From positions 1 to 56,807 of the forward strand of contig PITI01000004.1 in the NCBI GenBank assembly GCA_004325065.1: a stretch of DNA of 56,807 bases. The letters run 5' to 3'. A program made the translations under genes and the position numbers. The first letter of the stretch is position 1. Each line of letters begins with the position of its first letter. This DNA is from Hamiltosporidium magnivora (taxonomy: Eukaryota > Microsporidia > Dubosqiidae). Below the pieces are notes generated by a model, which did not search any database, was not told the DNA's origin, and was given only the letters and a program-made list of their open reading frames with translations. Shown piece by piece: positions 38,101 through 52,384 of this stretch.

Positions 38101-41100
38101 AGTTAATGTTACGCAACTTATACGAGTGTATTCGTTGAAAATATCTGATTCTAATATTATTGCATATTCAAGAAGAGAAATAAATATTCTCTACATAAAT
38201 GACGGTAAAATATTCCTAGAAAGTATTTTTTTTATTACAATAAATAATGCGTTATATATCAATGGATAAAATGTATTTCATTTTTGACCTGCATTTTTTT
38301 CTTGTTTGCAAATCGAAATATTTTTTTGTTTTGTGTAATAGAAAATATTATTTAGTTTCTTGTTAAGAAATGTAATTATTAGTTTACTTGGTTAGTGCTC
38401 AGAGAACATTTTCTTTGAATTTCTTTAAAGAAGTATGAGAATATCTGCTATTTATATATTATTTATTTTTGCATCTATAAAATAGGATTAGAGTGTGCGT
38501 TTTTCGGTTTTAGTTAAAAAGAACATAAACTTTTCGATTTTGGCAAAAATTATTTTTTTGTTTCATTTAGAATATATACACATGCTGTATTTCTTGTAAA
38601 AAATTTTTAGCAAGCTTTAGATACGATTTTATAATATTTGAAATCAACAGCAAGAGATAAAATGAACTTTAATTTAGTAGTAAAGACCAGTTTATTTATA
38701 AAGTTTAAACCTTGGTGTTTTTATAGCACTTTATATTAGAATGATCTACTATGTTTCCCGGTTGTACGCATTAATTCTCGGAATAGGCTTCTTTGGGGCG
38801 ATTTGCCTACAATAGCAATTTTTTGAAGTGAGGTGTTAAAGCAATAGTCATATAAATGCGAATAGCCTTAGTCTAGGACTTCCATATTGTATATTTTGAG
38901 AACTCTAAGGTTATAAAGGTTTTGGGAAATACCTCAGCAAGGCTGTTCTTTACTTCATACTACAATTTTAGTTTTTTTTCTTTCTTCAACCAGTTCATCT
39001 GATCTAATTCCTTCAATATGCAGTTCTCTTCTTATGAAAACTAAAAATCAAATGCGAATTTTTAAAACATATCTCGTAGGAGTGATTCTGGGTTTTTTTA
39101 TAGTATTTTCCTTATATTGGATAATCTAAAGATAATTTATATTTTAAAACGTATGCAATGTGTATACAGAATGAAATTACAATAGAATTCAACTGTTTAT
39201 ATACAAATGTAAATTTCATAGTAGCTATATAAGTTAGTAACTAGAAGTATATGAAAAAGTTGATATTAAATAAGATACACGTTTACTGTACTAACTTCTA
39301 TATATACTAGAGAATTATATAATGTTTTTTTCATAAAAATAATATAGAAAAAATAAATAACCTTTATCATAGAGTAGTCACCAGACTTTTGATACAAATC
39401 AAGTCCAACCGTTAAATGTTTTTTATAAAAATCCATCTATAGCCTACATATATTTTCGGAGTGATTGCTAAATTTTGCAAATATAACTATTATCAATTTG
39501 ATATCGAATATAACTTTCTGATCTAAGGATCAAGTTACTATTAAGAACGAATTCGTTCGTAAAACAACCGAATTTCTTTTACAAGTAGAAGTCTTTAATT
39601 AACATAAATTAAATTTTGTCTTAGTATATTACACTAATTTTTTTGATATATCAAAAGGTATTATCAAAGTAGTTGGTATAGATATGCAGTTATGTCGTGT
39701 TTTTTTCATTAGATATTTCTACTCTATGAATATAATTTTATAGTATCTTAAAAATTCACAATATATGTTTTTTCTCGATAAATTTTAAAGGCTTGGTTTG
39801 TAGATTCAAGGTGGCGAAACTAAGAACAAGATTTTTTGAATTGGCATAAACTATCTTTTTTTTGTTTTCTAAAACTTTACCGTTTTGTTTTAAATTTTTA
39901 CTAAATCTTCAAATTGTTATTTTTATTTAAATGCGATTGTATACTATTTTTGATTTTTAGTGTCAAGCCTATAGATAACACAAATTTTGATTTTTGTTTC
40001 CTATAAAATCTTATATTTTAGAAGTGAAGGTTTCTCTGCAAAGATTATTTGATAGCTAGATTTTCAAATTATTTAAATTTGAAAACATTTAGATTGAGCT
40101 ATTTGAGAGTAATTATTTTCTTTACGTTCTAAACCAAACCTTAAATATGTCAGAATTTATAATTCTGTAGTTTTTTTTTACTTTCGCAGTCGAGCTGCAT
40201 TCAACTTTAGTTCTAACGTTCGCTTTTTACATTCATTTTTTAATATATTTATAATTTTCTTGTTCTAATTGCTGATATTGTTTGTAATATTTTATAGAAT
40301 AAAAATACATAAATGTTTTCAGGTTTTCGCATATGTTAACTGCTGGGCGTAAATGTTGACATTTTGATCTTGTGATATCATATATAACATATGATTGCCT
40401 CATGGGACAAAATTAGTCATTTCACATTCCATAATATGTAATGCTAGAATTGATTGATCTTGTTCTTACATATAGAAAAGATTTTAAGGAAAATTCAAAA
40501 CCTTCTAAATAGATCATAATATCTTTCCAAGATCATTCTACATTTTTTCTTAAATATAAATTATCGTTAATTGTAATGATTTTTGGTTTTGAAATTGTAT
40601 TAGAAAAATCAATTTAAATATTCCATATCTTGAATTCAATTCTATTGAGGAAATGCAAAAATTTAAATTTCAATGAATTTCTGATTATAAAATTAAGTAT
40701 TTTGAAAAGAAAAGGAACTGGATGAAATACAAAAGTGTTTATGAAATCTTAGTTAAAAAATAGGCTTTATATGTTTATTTTATTTCCTTTTTGATAGTTT
40801 TGCATGATTTTATTATATTTTATTAATTTAGATTCGCTACCTTTCAAACTGAAACATAGATTACACATTGCTAATCTCTATAGAATCCAAAAACTTAGAT
40901 TTAAATCTTATAAAAAACACAGCTCATGTTAATCAGAATAACTTCGAAAGAATAAATGAATTACGTTTATATTTTTATATTCTTTGGGAATCGATATATC
41001 ATAGTTATTATTCTTGATGACGTTTTTCATTTAATTACGAGTAAATTTTTTTTTTAAAATATTTCTAAAGCAAATGAATCGATTTGGAATAATCGAATAC

Positions 41101-44100
41101 TAAAATATAGAGTTTGATTTTTCTAACACTAGTAATTATATGGTGATTTTTAGATTCTTAAATGAGCTTATGAGTCATTTGATGCCATGTCAGCATATTT
41201 TTAGACATAAGAATTTTTTAGTTTTTTTGAATGTAGAATTATGCTAACTAGAAACTCGGGAAATTTCTTTTATTGACTTTCAGATAGAACTAGTGGCAAT
41301 ATCTCTTAATAAATATTTATAGCATAAAAATACAATATTACTAGAGAATTACAACATAAATAATATCTAATCTTATTTATTTAAGCTTATATTTAAATTT
41401 ATATAAAATATTTATTTTGTTAAACTGCTTAGTCATGTAAATGACTTCTGATATTGCACAAAAAAGGAAGAGTTGTAATGTTTTCGAAAAAAAAATGTTA
41501 CAACTTCGACTAAACTATTTCTAATTTATTCAAAATTTCAATCAGTTATATTTTACTTAGAAATATATGAGTATTTTAATTAAACTGTAATTTTGTAATT
41601 ATAATTTTCTTAATTCTGAAAAATAGCATCTGTTATATTTCATAAACCGATGCTATTAAGTTTAAGATGTTTAAGTGTTTCTGCATATGTATATCTATCT
41701 GGATATGTTAGTATTTAAAAAGAACAAAAATATTAAAAAAAATCCGATAATATGTGAGGAAACGAAAAGTTTCTTTAATCTATACAGGATAATCTTAGGT
41801 ACAACTTTTTAGCGTCTTTTAACAGAAGAAAGCATTAAAATCGATATACTTGCCTTTTACAGTCTTTGTATGCTCTTTTAATCAACCATAACCCGACATT
41901 ATTGAGATCTTTCTATGTATTCGGTAAAGTTTGTATCCATAAAAAGTTCGACAGAAACTTTCACACCTTTTGCACACACTCACACCCCGCAAATAGTCTT
42001 TAACGAAACTGAGCTCTAAGCTAAGGAATTCAATTTATTGGTTAAATTATTATAATTTGCAGGATTAATTTTGCATACTATAAAGATGAAACATTTTATC
42101 TTTTTTTTAACTATGCAAAGAATCACGATTAGAATCAAAATATATGTCTTCTTTTTTTACTTTAATATAGGTTTATATTTAAAATTAGAATTATATTATT
42201 GAATTTTTTCCAGTGTGTTGTGTCTATGGAAATATTGTTGTCGTATTTACATTCTATAGACTACATTTTTAAGTATATATTTTAATAAAATAAAGTTTAT
42301 TGCCTTTTGGATAACGAGATACTGTGAATTTAGTAGCAGTTTGGCAATAAAAATAGAATTGGTTATATAAAATATAGAGTTTGGGAAAAATTAAGCTTTT
42401 TTTAAATTGCTTTAATCAAAATTTAGGCGAACATAGCAAGATTTTATTTTTAGATAGTTTTTAAAATCTAACCAAATCGTATTCAGACAAATAAATGGCA
42501 AAATATAGCAGATATGACTTGAAAAAAATTATGTTTTTTCGTTTAAAATCACTGTAGAACTGTTTTGCAGGAAACAAAGAGTTCAAAGCATATACTTATG
42601 ATAATAATCCGAGATTAAATTAAAAAAAACAATGCATTTATTTTTAGGAAAAAAATCTTTAACTGAATAATTAAATAAAAAACACATTTTTCGGTTTTGT
42701 TAAATAGTGCTGTACTGATCTCTTTTTTTTACACAAAGCAGCAACAAATATTTTTCAGGTTTTGATTTTTTTATTCCAGGGCCTTTTTCGGTATTGTTGA
42801 AGACTATTAACATTGATCAGTTTTATATTAAAATATTGTCAAAAAAGTCAACGATTCGTGATTTTTTTAAATTAAAATGATTAAATTCTATTCTAGTAGG
42901 ATTTTTATGAAATAGAAATTTTAAATCATAATTAGCTAACAACATGACTTTATATTATTATTATCTAGCATTATATGTATTGTTTCGTACACATCTTTTT
43001 AATTTATAAAAACACATTAAAAATTAATTTTTTTAATCATATTTACAAAATCAAGTAAGGTATGAGCGAATACATATCCACCCCAGGCTTTTGTGATTTA
43101 ATTTGGAAATAACAAATCAAAGGTATATTATTTTTAACCTATTTTTTTGTTATAAATTAGCAATCCATCATATATTTGTTATAATGCTTCTTTAAATGTG
43201 TAAATAAATTTTAAAAAATCTGTCCGTAATGTCAATCAGGGGATCAGACTGAAGAATAGAGTTATTGCACTGAATAGAATCGGTTTCTTATTTTCTTGCT
43301 ATAAAGTTTGAGGCCTTACAAAAATAAAGGGAAAGACTTTTTGTGTTATAAGTCGAGATTACGAGGTGTGAATTCTGATCATAAAATAACTTCTTAAAGT
43401 AAAAACACTAAAAATTTACTTTCATTATAAAGCTTTGTAAATCTGATTTATACTTCATATAAAAATCATTTTATAAGATAATAGTTTTCTCTCTGGTTAT
43501 ACTTATATTAAAAGTTTTTCAGGCATGAAATGGCAAATATTATAAATATACTTTAAAACTTCTGTAAAGGATGAATAATACGTCTTAAATATAACAATCC
43601 AAACGACAAAATGTATTGATATACTTTGACATATAAGTTGCAAAAATACACCATTTTTTAATGCGATTTCTGAGTACTTTTTTTGGGTCCAATTTTTATT
43701 TAAATACAAATTTATTTTATATTAAAAAGCATCAATTACAGAAAGATGTTGCCATCGTTTTTAGAGACGTAAATTAGTTTTTATAACTTTTTTTCTTGTA
43801 AATCGTTTATTTCTTCTTCCTCGTTCTAATAAAATATATAAATGGATGTTTTAATACTTAATTTATTTCTAATTATAAAATTATTGCACAGATGAATTTC
43901 TCGAAGATTGAATACAAACAACATATTTCAATTTATAATGATTGTTAAGTCGAATTAATGGCTATGTTTTATCAAATTTACGAAATTATAAAATTACACA
44001 AATTTAGATTCATAACGTTTTATGTTAAAAAAAATATTGATTTAAACTTTATTTGGGCATAACTAAAGAAGTTTTAAGCTAAATATTATTTATTCGTTTT

Positions 44101-47100
44101 TTGAAAAAAAACCTATAATATTCATTAGAATAAAATTCAAAAAACAAAAAGAACCACAAACTCATAAAAAGAAACGTTTTATTAGCATGTGAAGTTTTAA
44201 AAATAAAATTTATAGACTTTTCTGATGGAATCACACTTCTTCTGAAATCCATTTTTCTGCTTCTAGAGTTTTTTTTAAAGTGTTTATTCCTAGGTATGCT
44301 TTGGATGGCCGATGTAAGATTTTTTGTACGCTTTTATATCCCCAGTTGAAATTACAAAGAAAAGGAATATAAATTACTTTTAATACATATTTTGTATATA
44401 TAAACGACTTTCATGGTGTAAAATATACCTTTCCTTGATATAAATGGGATTTGGCTCTGATTTTTTTTATGTAAGTTGTTTATCTTAAATAATAAATTAT
44501 TATTAAATTTTATGAAATATACAAAAGAATATGAGCAACCTATTTGTTGCTATCAAACACAATCAAAGCTCTTTATCAGGAACAAGAAATATTTTTAACA
44601 TAGAGTCTAGTTGATTAATTTTATAATTTAATGCTTTTTAAAGCTGCGATTGCTTAAATAATTATGATATTTTTTTTAATATATTTTTTGCTTCATCTTC
44701 TAGGTATCTTTTCAAAATGAACTATCTATTCCTTTTATAATTTAATTTAAACTCTATTAGTCAGAAAAAATATATTTTACAGGTATTTAAATTGTGCCAT
44801 GTAAATAGAAAGTTCTGTACAATGTTCTATAAAAAATTGGTAATGGGCTTTTAATATAAACTGATCGAGAAAATTCTAAATATAAAAAATTGTTGCATTA
44901 TAACGTGATTTAATAAAAATTTATTTTTTCTAACTTTTGCAAATATATATTTGAGGTATAATCATTACTGTATTTAAATAGATAATATTGGTGGTTTTTT
45001 AGGTAATGCATTGTCTAATTCAAGTTCGGGGATCCTTTTTTGATGGTTTCTACATTTAGTTGCTCGAAGTTTCACCAAGATAACTTTTTTTCATATGATT
45101 ACGGTATAATAAATTGTAGGAATATGTATATATTTAATTATATCTATAATTTTCTATTAAAAATATTTTAGGCTCTTTAATATTTTTTAATTTTTCGAGT
45201 CAACTTTGGAAAGTTAGCAAAAAGTAATTTTGCGCTTAGTTGCAAGCATGTATTTTTATCAATTAGCTCCTTAGATTCTATTTTTCCAAATATTTTCTTT
45301 TCTTACGTTTCTTATAATAAATATAAAGCCACATTCTTTTTAAAGAAATAAAAAAAACATCTCAAATTTGTGTAGGCTTTCTGATCTACACAAAATTTAA
45401 TTTTTTATTCAAGCTCAAGTTATTTAAGTAAATCGTTAATTGTATAGTTATTTTATTCGTTTATATTCTCGATTTGTGGTTTCTTTAATAGAATTTCGTT
45501 TGTATATATTTTTACATAATAGGTACTAAAAAATAGCAAGTCAGTATATCTATAAATCTTTTTTTATTTTAATAAATTTTTGAGATTTTTTTTACAGCTA
45601 AAATGACAAAATCCATTTCAATGTTAACGTACTTTGAAATCTACTCTACATTTTTAGATTGATGTGTGGTTTTTGGTTTTTTTTGAAGCTATGATTTCAA
45701 TTTGATAATAACTTTTTTTTAAATTAAAATATATTTTTTTGTAGATTAATTTATAAACTTTTTGATCATTTATCGTGATATTTTTAGCTTCTTTAAAAAT
45801 ATAATTTTGTAAACTGGTAACCATTGGTTTTCCACTTAATATATTTACTTTTTTCATTTTATTAGCGACAAAAGTCAAAAGGCTTTTAGCAAAAGACAAA
45901 ATTACAAAATTATATTATACAGATGCGCCTGGACAAATTTATGAAAAAAACTATGATTCGTCTATTGATTCGGATCGCCTCATTATTTATAGTTAATTAA
46001 ACTTTTTTAGACTCTTTTATTTATCCTTTGCGAATATATTAAATGAAAAGAAAGATATGCATTTGTGATAATTCATATATTATATCTCGGTTTTTCATTA
46101 GAAGCTAAAATTTTGGTTTATTGAATTTTTTTACTTGTTACGGCTGTTTAATATTTATACAAGCTTTTCATATTTAATAAATATACATTTCAGAAAATAA
46201 ATTTGAAAAAAATAGTTGTCTACTGAATAATAGCTAGAAATTAATTGATATATATATTCCTTGTGTTTAAAAAGGCTAATTTGATGGTGAATCATTATTG
46301 CCCCGAATTTCTGTAAGTTTTATACGCTGTTAATTAACTTAGTAATTTTTTTGCATGAACATATATAATTTTGATGAGAACAGGGCTGAGACTGGTTATA
46401 ATTTTCGATACTTTAAATATATAAAATCTTTTATAGAAAGAAATATTGTTGTCTTTATATAATAATTCCCATAAATTTATACAAAAATTGCGCATACGGA
46501 ATCGAAAAAAAAACATAATCTTACTAATAAACTATCAATATATTAAATTTTTTGTTTAAATTTAAAGCAAGAAGTAATTCATATTTTAGCATATATATTG
46601 ATATTCCAATCGGAATTCTATTAAAAGTATTATAAAAGAGCATAAATGTATATTTTTAAAAGAATATAAAGATTTTAACATCGCTTATTTTAACAAAGTA
46701 TATAGTATAGATATTTATTAATAACTTAGGCATAATATTACTCATTGAAACAAAATATATATTTATGTAACTATATTCTTAACAAAGATATTCTATACTT
46801 TATTTGTTTCTCTAAAAAACAACAGTTTTACATTTGTTTTAAAATAAAAAAATTGACCGAACTAACTCGTATTACTATGTGAGAACTTATTTGGATGTTT
46901 TAAAATGTTTTAGAAGCAACTAAGAAAAAATAGAACGTGTAGCTTCAGTCTAATCAAACTAATTTAGATAGGATCCTTTAAATTTTAAATCTACTAATAT
47001 TAATGTAATACTTAAATAAGAAAGAAAGAAAAAATGTTTTAAAAGAAGTTAAATACGTTCTGATTAAATCAGCAATAGTAAAACTCTAGCAAATACAAAA

Positions 47101-47924
47101 AATTTTAATGATACTGTTATTATTGAAGGCATCGTAGCGATCCCAAAATCTGTTGACATTTTTTTAGTTATATAATAGCAATGTATTTAAAATTCTTTTT
47201 TACAAGCAAGCCTGCATATATTTCTACTATACTTAAAGTTTCTATTCGCAGTGGCATTTTTTACGATCAAAATTGGATAATTTACCTTTATGTTGATGTA
47301 TCGCTATTAGCCCGTCTGAATCTGTTTAAGGATTTTATTAGTTAAATCTTAAAGATTTTCAAGGAGAAAACATACTCGAGATATTTCCAGGCACTATATC
47401 TTAACAATATGGATTCCATTCTATGGATTTGATTATTTGAAATATAAAACAAGCAATTATAATTTTTCATTTGGTTTTAAATAGAGTTAGTATCATATTT
47501 AATTTTCGGGTAAAGTGTCTCCTTCAGATTGTTTTAAAAGTAATTCAAATTCTTTAATGCCTGCACAATCCTTTTAAATCCTAAATATTTTACAATAAAA
47601 ATGATTTGGAAATAGTGAGGGTGCACTCCTGCTATTTAGATTATTTCCAGAAGCTTGTGTTTGAGTTTGCTGCTTAAAAACTATTCATACACTTCTGATG
47701 ATCGTACAAATGAAATACAAAAACATTTTTTTTTATTTTAATGAAGCAAATAAGATTTATTATTGCGAATGTTTTGTTAGGTCTTAAATATTGCTCTGGT
47801 TTGATATCTTAATAAAAAAATCAGTAGTATATTTATTTAAAAGTATCACTTTTTTAAATAGTGGCAAGTGTTATATTTGTTTTTATGACATTAACAAAGT
47901 TCTAAGTTTAACATAAGTAACTGC
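35161..47924. other. Very large gene-free stretch, T-rich on the plus strand
   Basis: Nothing coding is supported over about 12.8 kb. The plus strand is T-rich in many rows: 40201-40260 has 15 A to 34 T, and 45241-45300 has 15 A to 30 T. The frames at 35657-35866, 43503-43709, 45654-45899 and 46334-46516 are short and low in complexity. No RNA gene was recognised. Confidence 0.5.
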
Positions 47925-48551
47925 TACCCGAACACCACACCAGCAATTCCTACGATACCTATGTCTCAAAGATTTTTATCTAAAAGTCTGAGAAGTTCAT
48001 TAATATACGAGGCAGTTGCCCAATGATCGTTAATTTCTGTTGTATGCAGTGTGATAGAAAGCCCAACTCCCCCGCGGTTCCCTCGATACCATGCATCATT
48101 TTCACTTACTCTATACTTGCCCAACCTAATAAACTTCTAGCTAAGATATACTTCACAGACTTAAATGGAGTCCACCTAGATAGTGCAATGTCATACAAAC
48201 GGGTATAACCTGCTACCTAGCCTTCCCGGCTTTAAAGGTTATATATTTTATAGCTCCCAGGCACTATGTATTCTAACCTGTGAGAGCAATATTGGGTTTA
48301 TATGTTTTTAAGTGGCAATTACATACAGGTTCAGCTACAGTCTGCAATCTAGTTACATAAAAAACTGCAAATAAATTTTAGGAGAAGTTCGCCATTTTGT
48401 AAACCGCTCCTCCTCATAATAACTCCCATGAAATAACCAAAGATGTAGTGTTGTTTTATTTGCCCCAAAAATTCAAACAGATATCTTAATACCAGTTTCA
48501 CATACTCATCGCCAAGCAGAAAGTTTTTAATGTGGGGTTATCTTCCCATCA
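47925..48551. repeat. GC-richer island, repeated element with decayed coding look
   Basis: About 620 bp stand out from the surroundings by their balanced base composition. The right edge (48512-48551) recurs at the window start, so the island belongs to a repeated element. On the minus strand there is a 62-codon open stretch without an ATG start (48352-48537, including LLGDEYVKLVLRYLFEFLGQ). Further along, broken frames contain WTPFKSVKYILARSLLGW and two similar short motifs, GIEGTAGELG (near 48070) and GIVGIAGVVFG (near 47950). The plus strand has a 61-codon frame at 48023-48208 that is probably antisense. I do not recognise the protein. It could be the internal part of a transposon or a transferred gene relic. 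Confidence 0.5.
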
Positions 48552-51500
48552 CAAGGCAAATTATAAAATAAATATACATTTTATCTTAAAATATTCACTT
48601 CTAAGATATTGAAATGACTATTATTTAGATACAAAAATTATCATCAGGTCACAAAAATATGATAAGAAGTATAAAAATTAATTTTTGTTTATTCCAAAAT
48701 GTTCTTTGTGATTCTAACTCATTAACTTGTGCAATGAATTTTTTAATATGCTCTATTCTATAGATATTTCTAGAGTCTATTCGTAATAGGAAAATATATT
48801 TCTTGTAAATAAGCAGATTTCAAATCAGAAGCTGTTAGAGCGTCAATTTGTAGAAAATAATGCTGTGGTTTGTTCGTTATTTTATATATTAGGGCACGGA
48901 CCTTAAATCGTATTTCTCTAATTCAGCTAATAAAAAAAAGTTGTATCAGAATTTTCAGGTTGATGACGATATCTATTTTAAAAATTATAAGAAATTAATC
49001 GAATAGCCAACGAAATTTATTATCCAGAAAACGTTACTTGTATGTATAAAAAACGGTAATATTCGGAATTATTAATTTTTTAAGAAAATTTACTCGAACT
49101 TTTTGATAAAAGTATTTTTCGTTGTTTAATCTAGATCATGATTTTCGATTGAGCATCATCTATTCAAAATATAAATATGGTAAATTTTTGATTTGCCATA
49201 ACAAAAAGATTCTTGTGCCTGATTCATCTAATGAAATTTTGATTTAATTCTTAAAGCATGGGATAATATAGACGTACCAAGTTACGATACAATTAATAGT
49301 AATGTATTAATTCTATATAATCATTGTACTCAACCTTACATGCAAAAAATAATATGTGTGCTCTTTCCTGGATGTCCTCAATAATTAAATTTAGTTCATT
49401 CATTTAAAAATTTTCTTCCACACTGGTTATCGATTTCATAATAAATATATGTTTATAAATTCTTTATGGATTGAATATCTCATCATAGGTCTAAACATTA
49501 TTTAAGGATTTATGAACTAATTATCTACAAAAAATAACATGTATATCACGAATCTTTATGACTAAACCCCGCATTTAAATAAATGTTGTGTAAAACAATC
49601 CGTTATAAGAAGAAATGGTAATTGCTTATTTTGCGAACAATGTATCCGAAATCAAAATTCGACATTAATAAATTTGTGAAATTATAATCCACGAAAAACG
49701 ACTGAAAAGAAATATAAGTTTAAAAAGCTCACTGTTTTGGAATATGTGCTTTAAATTAAATATCTAATCAGAACACTAGCGATTAAGATTGATAAATATT
49801 CGTACAAATCATAAAAAATTATACTTTATTTGCTTATGAGTAAAAGAGATGAAAATAAGTAAAAGTCATAGGGTGAAACATCCTAAACTATGACAAAAAT
49901 TTAAACAATATAATATTTTTGATGATTAATAGAGAGTCTATAAGATGTTAGAAATACATAGGAAAAGATTTTATACCTTCAAATCTTTAAAAAAGCTATC
50001 GTTAATAGTTTGCTTGGTAAATCTATAATAGGTCATATGGGATAATGATCTGAATAGTTTTAATTCACAAAGTTGATTGTTCTAAAAGAATATCCAAAAA
50101 AATAGAATTTATTTTAAGAATAAAGAACCTGACAACAGTCTAGTATTTTGAGGATTTTATGTATTTAGAAATAAAAAAAATATAATTGAATATTTAAAAA
50201 GGTTTTACGACAATTCGTTTATGATATTGTAACAAATCATATTCTATGTAATATTCTTTTATGGTTTTAATTAAGTCTTTTTAAATTACCATAATAACTT
50301 TCAATCAGAATTATATTTGTCAGACGATTTTGAAAATTTTATAATTTAGGTTTGATAAGTAATCTTGTTATCATTTATTGTCCAAAATCTAAGGTGCAAA
50401 TCTAGTCAACTGAAAAATCAAATATAATTTTTGATGTTTCATTCGAAATATAGATAGAATCACGTTGGTTATCAATTTTAATTTAAAGGCAGAAAGCATA
50501 ATTATAACGACCTTGTATTGTATTTTAGACTTCTTATTCATAATATTAATTTAAAATAGAAGTACTAGTATAAATAAGCGATAGGTTCTCGTATAAAAGA
50601 TAAATATATATAGATGTTTAACTTAGAAATTTTACTTCAATTGAAGATAAAATTCTAGTGAGATTCATATACTTAAAATGTTTATTGGTAGACAAAACTT
50701 TTATCGTTTAACGATCAAATATTTCATATAATAGAATATATGAGAATCTAATTATCATTATTTTTTCCATTTACGTAATTATTTCTTTGTAAAAATGCTT
50801 TTATAGTTTTTATATTAATTTTTATGTTTTAGTTGTGTATGAATTTAACATATAATTTAATATTAAATCTTTCGGATTCTAAAAAATAGAAGAATATTTT
50901 TTAAATCAATGAAATTATAACTTTTGCAAATTACAAAAAAAATGGCACAAAAACATGATTAATTTGTTACTTTAAGCACCAGAAAGGAATTCATAAGACG
51001 AATAAAGTTTAAATCACTTGAGATTTTCATTATAGATATTTTAACATAAAAAGGCCAGGGAAATAAGAAATATTTTTCAAATAGTCAGTCATATCTGTAC
51101 AATGTATGCGTATTGCTTACCGAAAAGGTTTGGATATGAAATATTTACGCTTAAAAAACTTAAATTAAAAAAAAATATGGAAATACTTTGCTAAATATCT
51201 ATTTTGATTGGGTAAAGATGTTTTTTATCGAGCACAAATATCAAAGGAACTACGAATTCAGCATAGAAAAATGCCTTTTAAAAATTAAGGTACAGTATAC
51301 AGTGAAAATGATGAGGAGACATTTTAAATGTAAGTACAGTGGAATTATTTGATCTTTGATTTACAATAAAATTTAAAAGTCCTAGGAAGGATTCACAGCA
51401 AAATATAAATATGAACAAATAAGAAAAACTTAAGAAAGCTGTAAACGCGTTACGTTTTAAAAAAATGAACCAAAAAATACAGCATTTATAAACATAACTA

Positions 51501-51667
51501 GAACATTTTAAAAAAATTCAAATAGAATTTGAAGAATAATTTTTTTAGAAAAGTAAATTATTACAAATATTTTAACCAATAGAAATTTATTTTATTTATA
51601 TTGTAAAGTGAAAAATGCATTTTTAGAAATATTAAAACAGAAACTTTATTTTTTTTTCAATTTTTTT
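48552..51667. other. Gene-free AT-rich stretch
   Basis: No intact frame is present. The region 48830-49420 gives interrupted, somewhat protein-like readings on the plus strand but nothing I can assign. The final 70 bases include the 3' flank of the next gene, with AATAAA on the minus strand at 51645-51650, 17 bases beyond its stop codon. Confidence 0.5.
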
Positions 51668-52384
51668 TTACTCTTTTTGCCTTTTATTCATATTAATATC
51701 AATAACTTCTCCACTTTCGCTTTCCTCTTCAGTTACTTCGCCTCTGGCAATTTTCTCCTTTTTTTCTTTCTCTCCTTTTTTATACAAAACTTCTTTGATT
51801 TTACAATTCAGTTCTTCATCAACTTCTCTTGAAATTCCTTTCATTTTAATGAGAAATTCGACACATTTTTCATATTCTTCCATAAATTCATAGCAAGTTG
51901 CCATCTTGTAAAAAACTTCTGATTCACTCAATGTATTCTTTCCAGCACATTTCTTTATTTCGACGATAGAAGAAACGTATTCAGTGATTGCACCAGTGAA
52001 ATCATTATTTAATAATAAAATATCTCCTAAGAGATAAAATGTCTGAGCCAAATCGTTATGATCCTTGTTGGCTATAAAAACTGATTTGCTGATTTCTAAA
52101 ACGTCCCATGCAATGTTTAAATCATCATCTCTGCTACTTCCTACCGTTCTTTTGCTTACCATTTTTTCTAATTCGTTTACAAAATGTTCTTCACTTCCCC
52201 TGATTAATGAGGCTGCATATTCTAAATATATTTTACAAAGATTCGGGTCATTTTGATCGTAGATATTTTCTGCTGCAGACAATACTTCGGAATAAACTTC
52301 TGATGCCATGTCATATTCATTGTGTGCCATGCATACTCTTGCTTTCTCAAGAGAAGGAAATTTGTCAACAATATTTTGTTCCAT
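51668..52384 (-). CDS. NASP/Hif1/Sim3-like TPR histone chaperone, 238 residues
   Basis: This protein probably binds histone H3 (H3-H4) or linker histone and delivers it for chromatin assembly in the nucleus. The layout matches the SHNi-TPR family: a first TPR at about residues 14-47 (EYDMASEVYSEVL); a second TPR region around 50-105 interrupted by an insert, with YLEYAASLI, an acidic DDDL at 86-89, and the family-typical IAWDVLEISKSVF; then TPRs at about 109-142 (AQTFYLLGDILLLNNDFTGA) and 153-186 (EVFYKMATCYEFMEEYEKC). The tail (200-238) is highly charged with Lys-rich and acidic runs and ends MNKRQKE, a possible nuclear localisation signal. At 238 residues it is shorter than yeast and animal relatives, mainly because the acidic insert is small, as expected in microsporidia. 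The start is well supported, since CCCCC directly precedes the ATG. The gene lies 438 bp downstream of the Utp13 gene on the same strand. Confidence 0.8.
   Translation of the reverse strand: MEQNIVDKFPSLEKARVCMAHNEYDMASEVYSEVLSAAENIYDQNDPNLCKIYLEYAASLIRGSEEHFVNELEKMVSKRTVGSSRDDDLNIAWDVLEISKSVFIANKDHNDLAQTFYLLGDILLLNNDFTGAITEYVSSIVEIKKCAGKNTLSESEVFYKMATCYEFMEEYEKCVEFLIKMKGISREVDEELNCKIKEVLYKKGEKEKKEKIARGEVTEEESESGEVIDINMNKRQKE

Noticed and set aside
47940..47970. GIVGIAGV reading on the minus strand, suggestive of the V-ATPase proteolipid GIVGDAGV motif
   Set aside because: The flanking residues have none of the proteolipid's membrane segments, and the next motif in the island does not fit the family.
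48830..49420. Broken protein-like readings on the plus strand
   Set aside because: There are too many stops, and no motif could be matched to a known family.
51608..51832. Plus-strand frame rich in Phe and Leu
   Set aside because: It is the antisense of the Lys/Glu-rich tail of the histone chaperone gene and an artefact of its T-rich complement.
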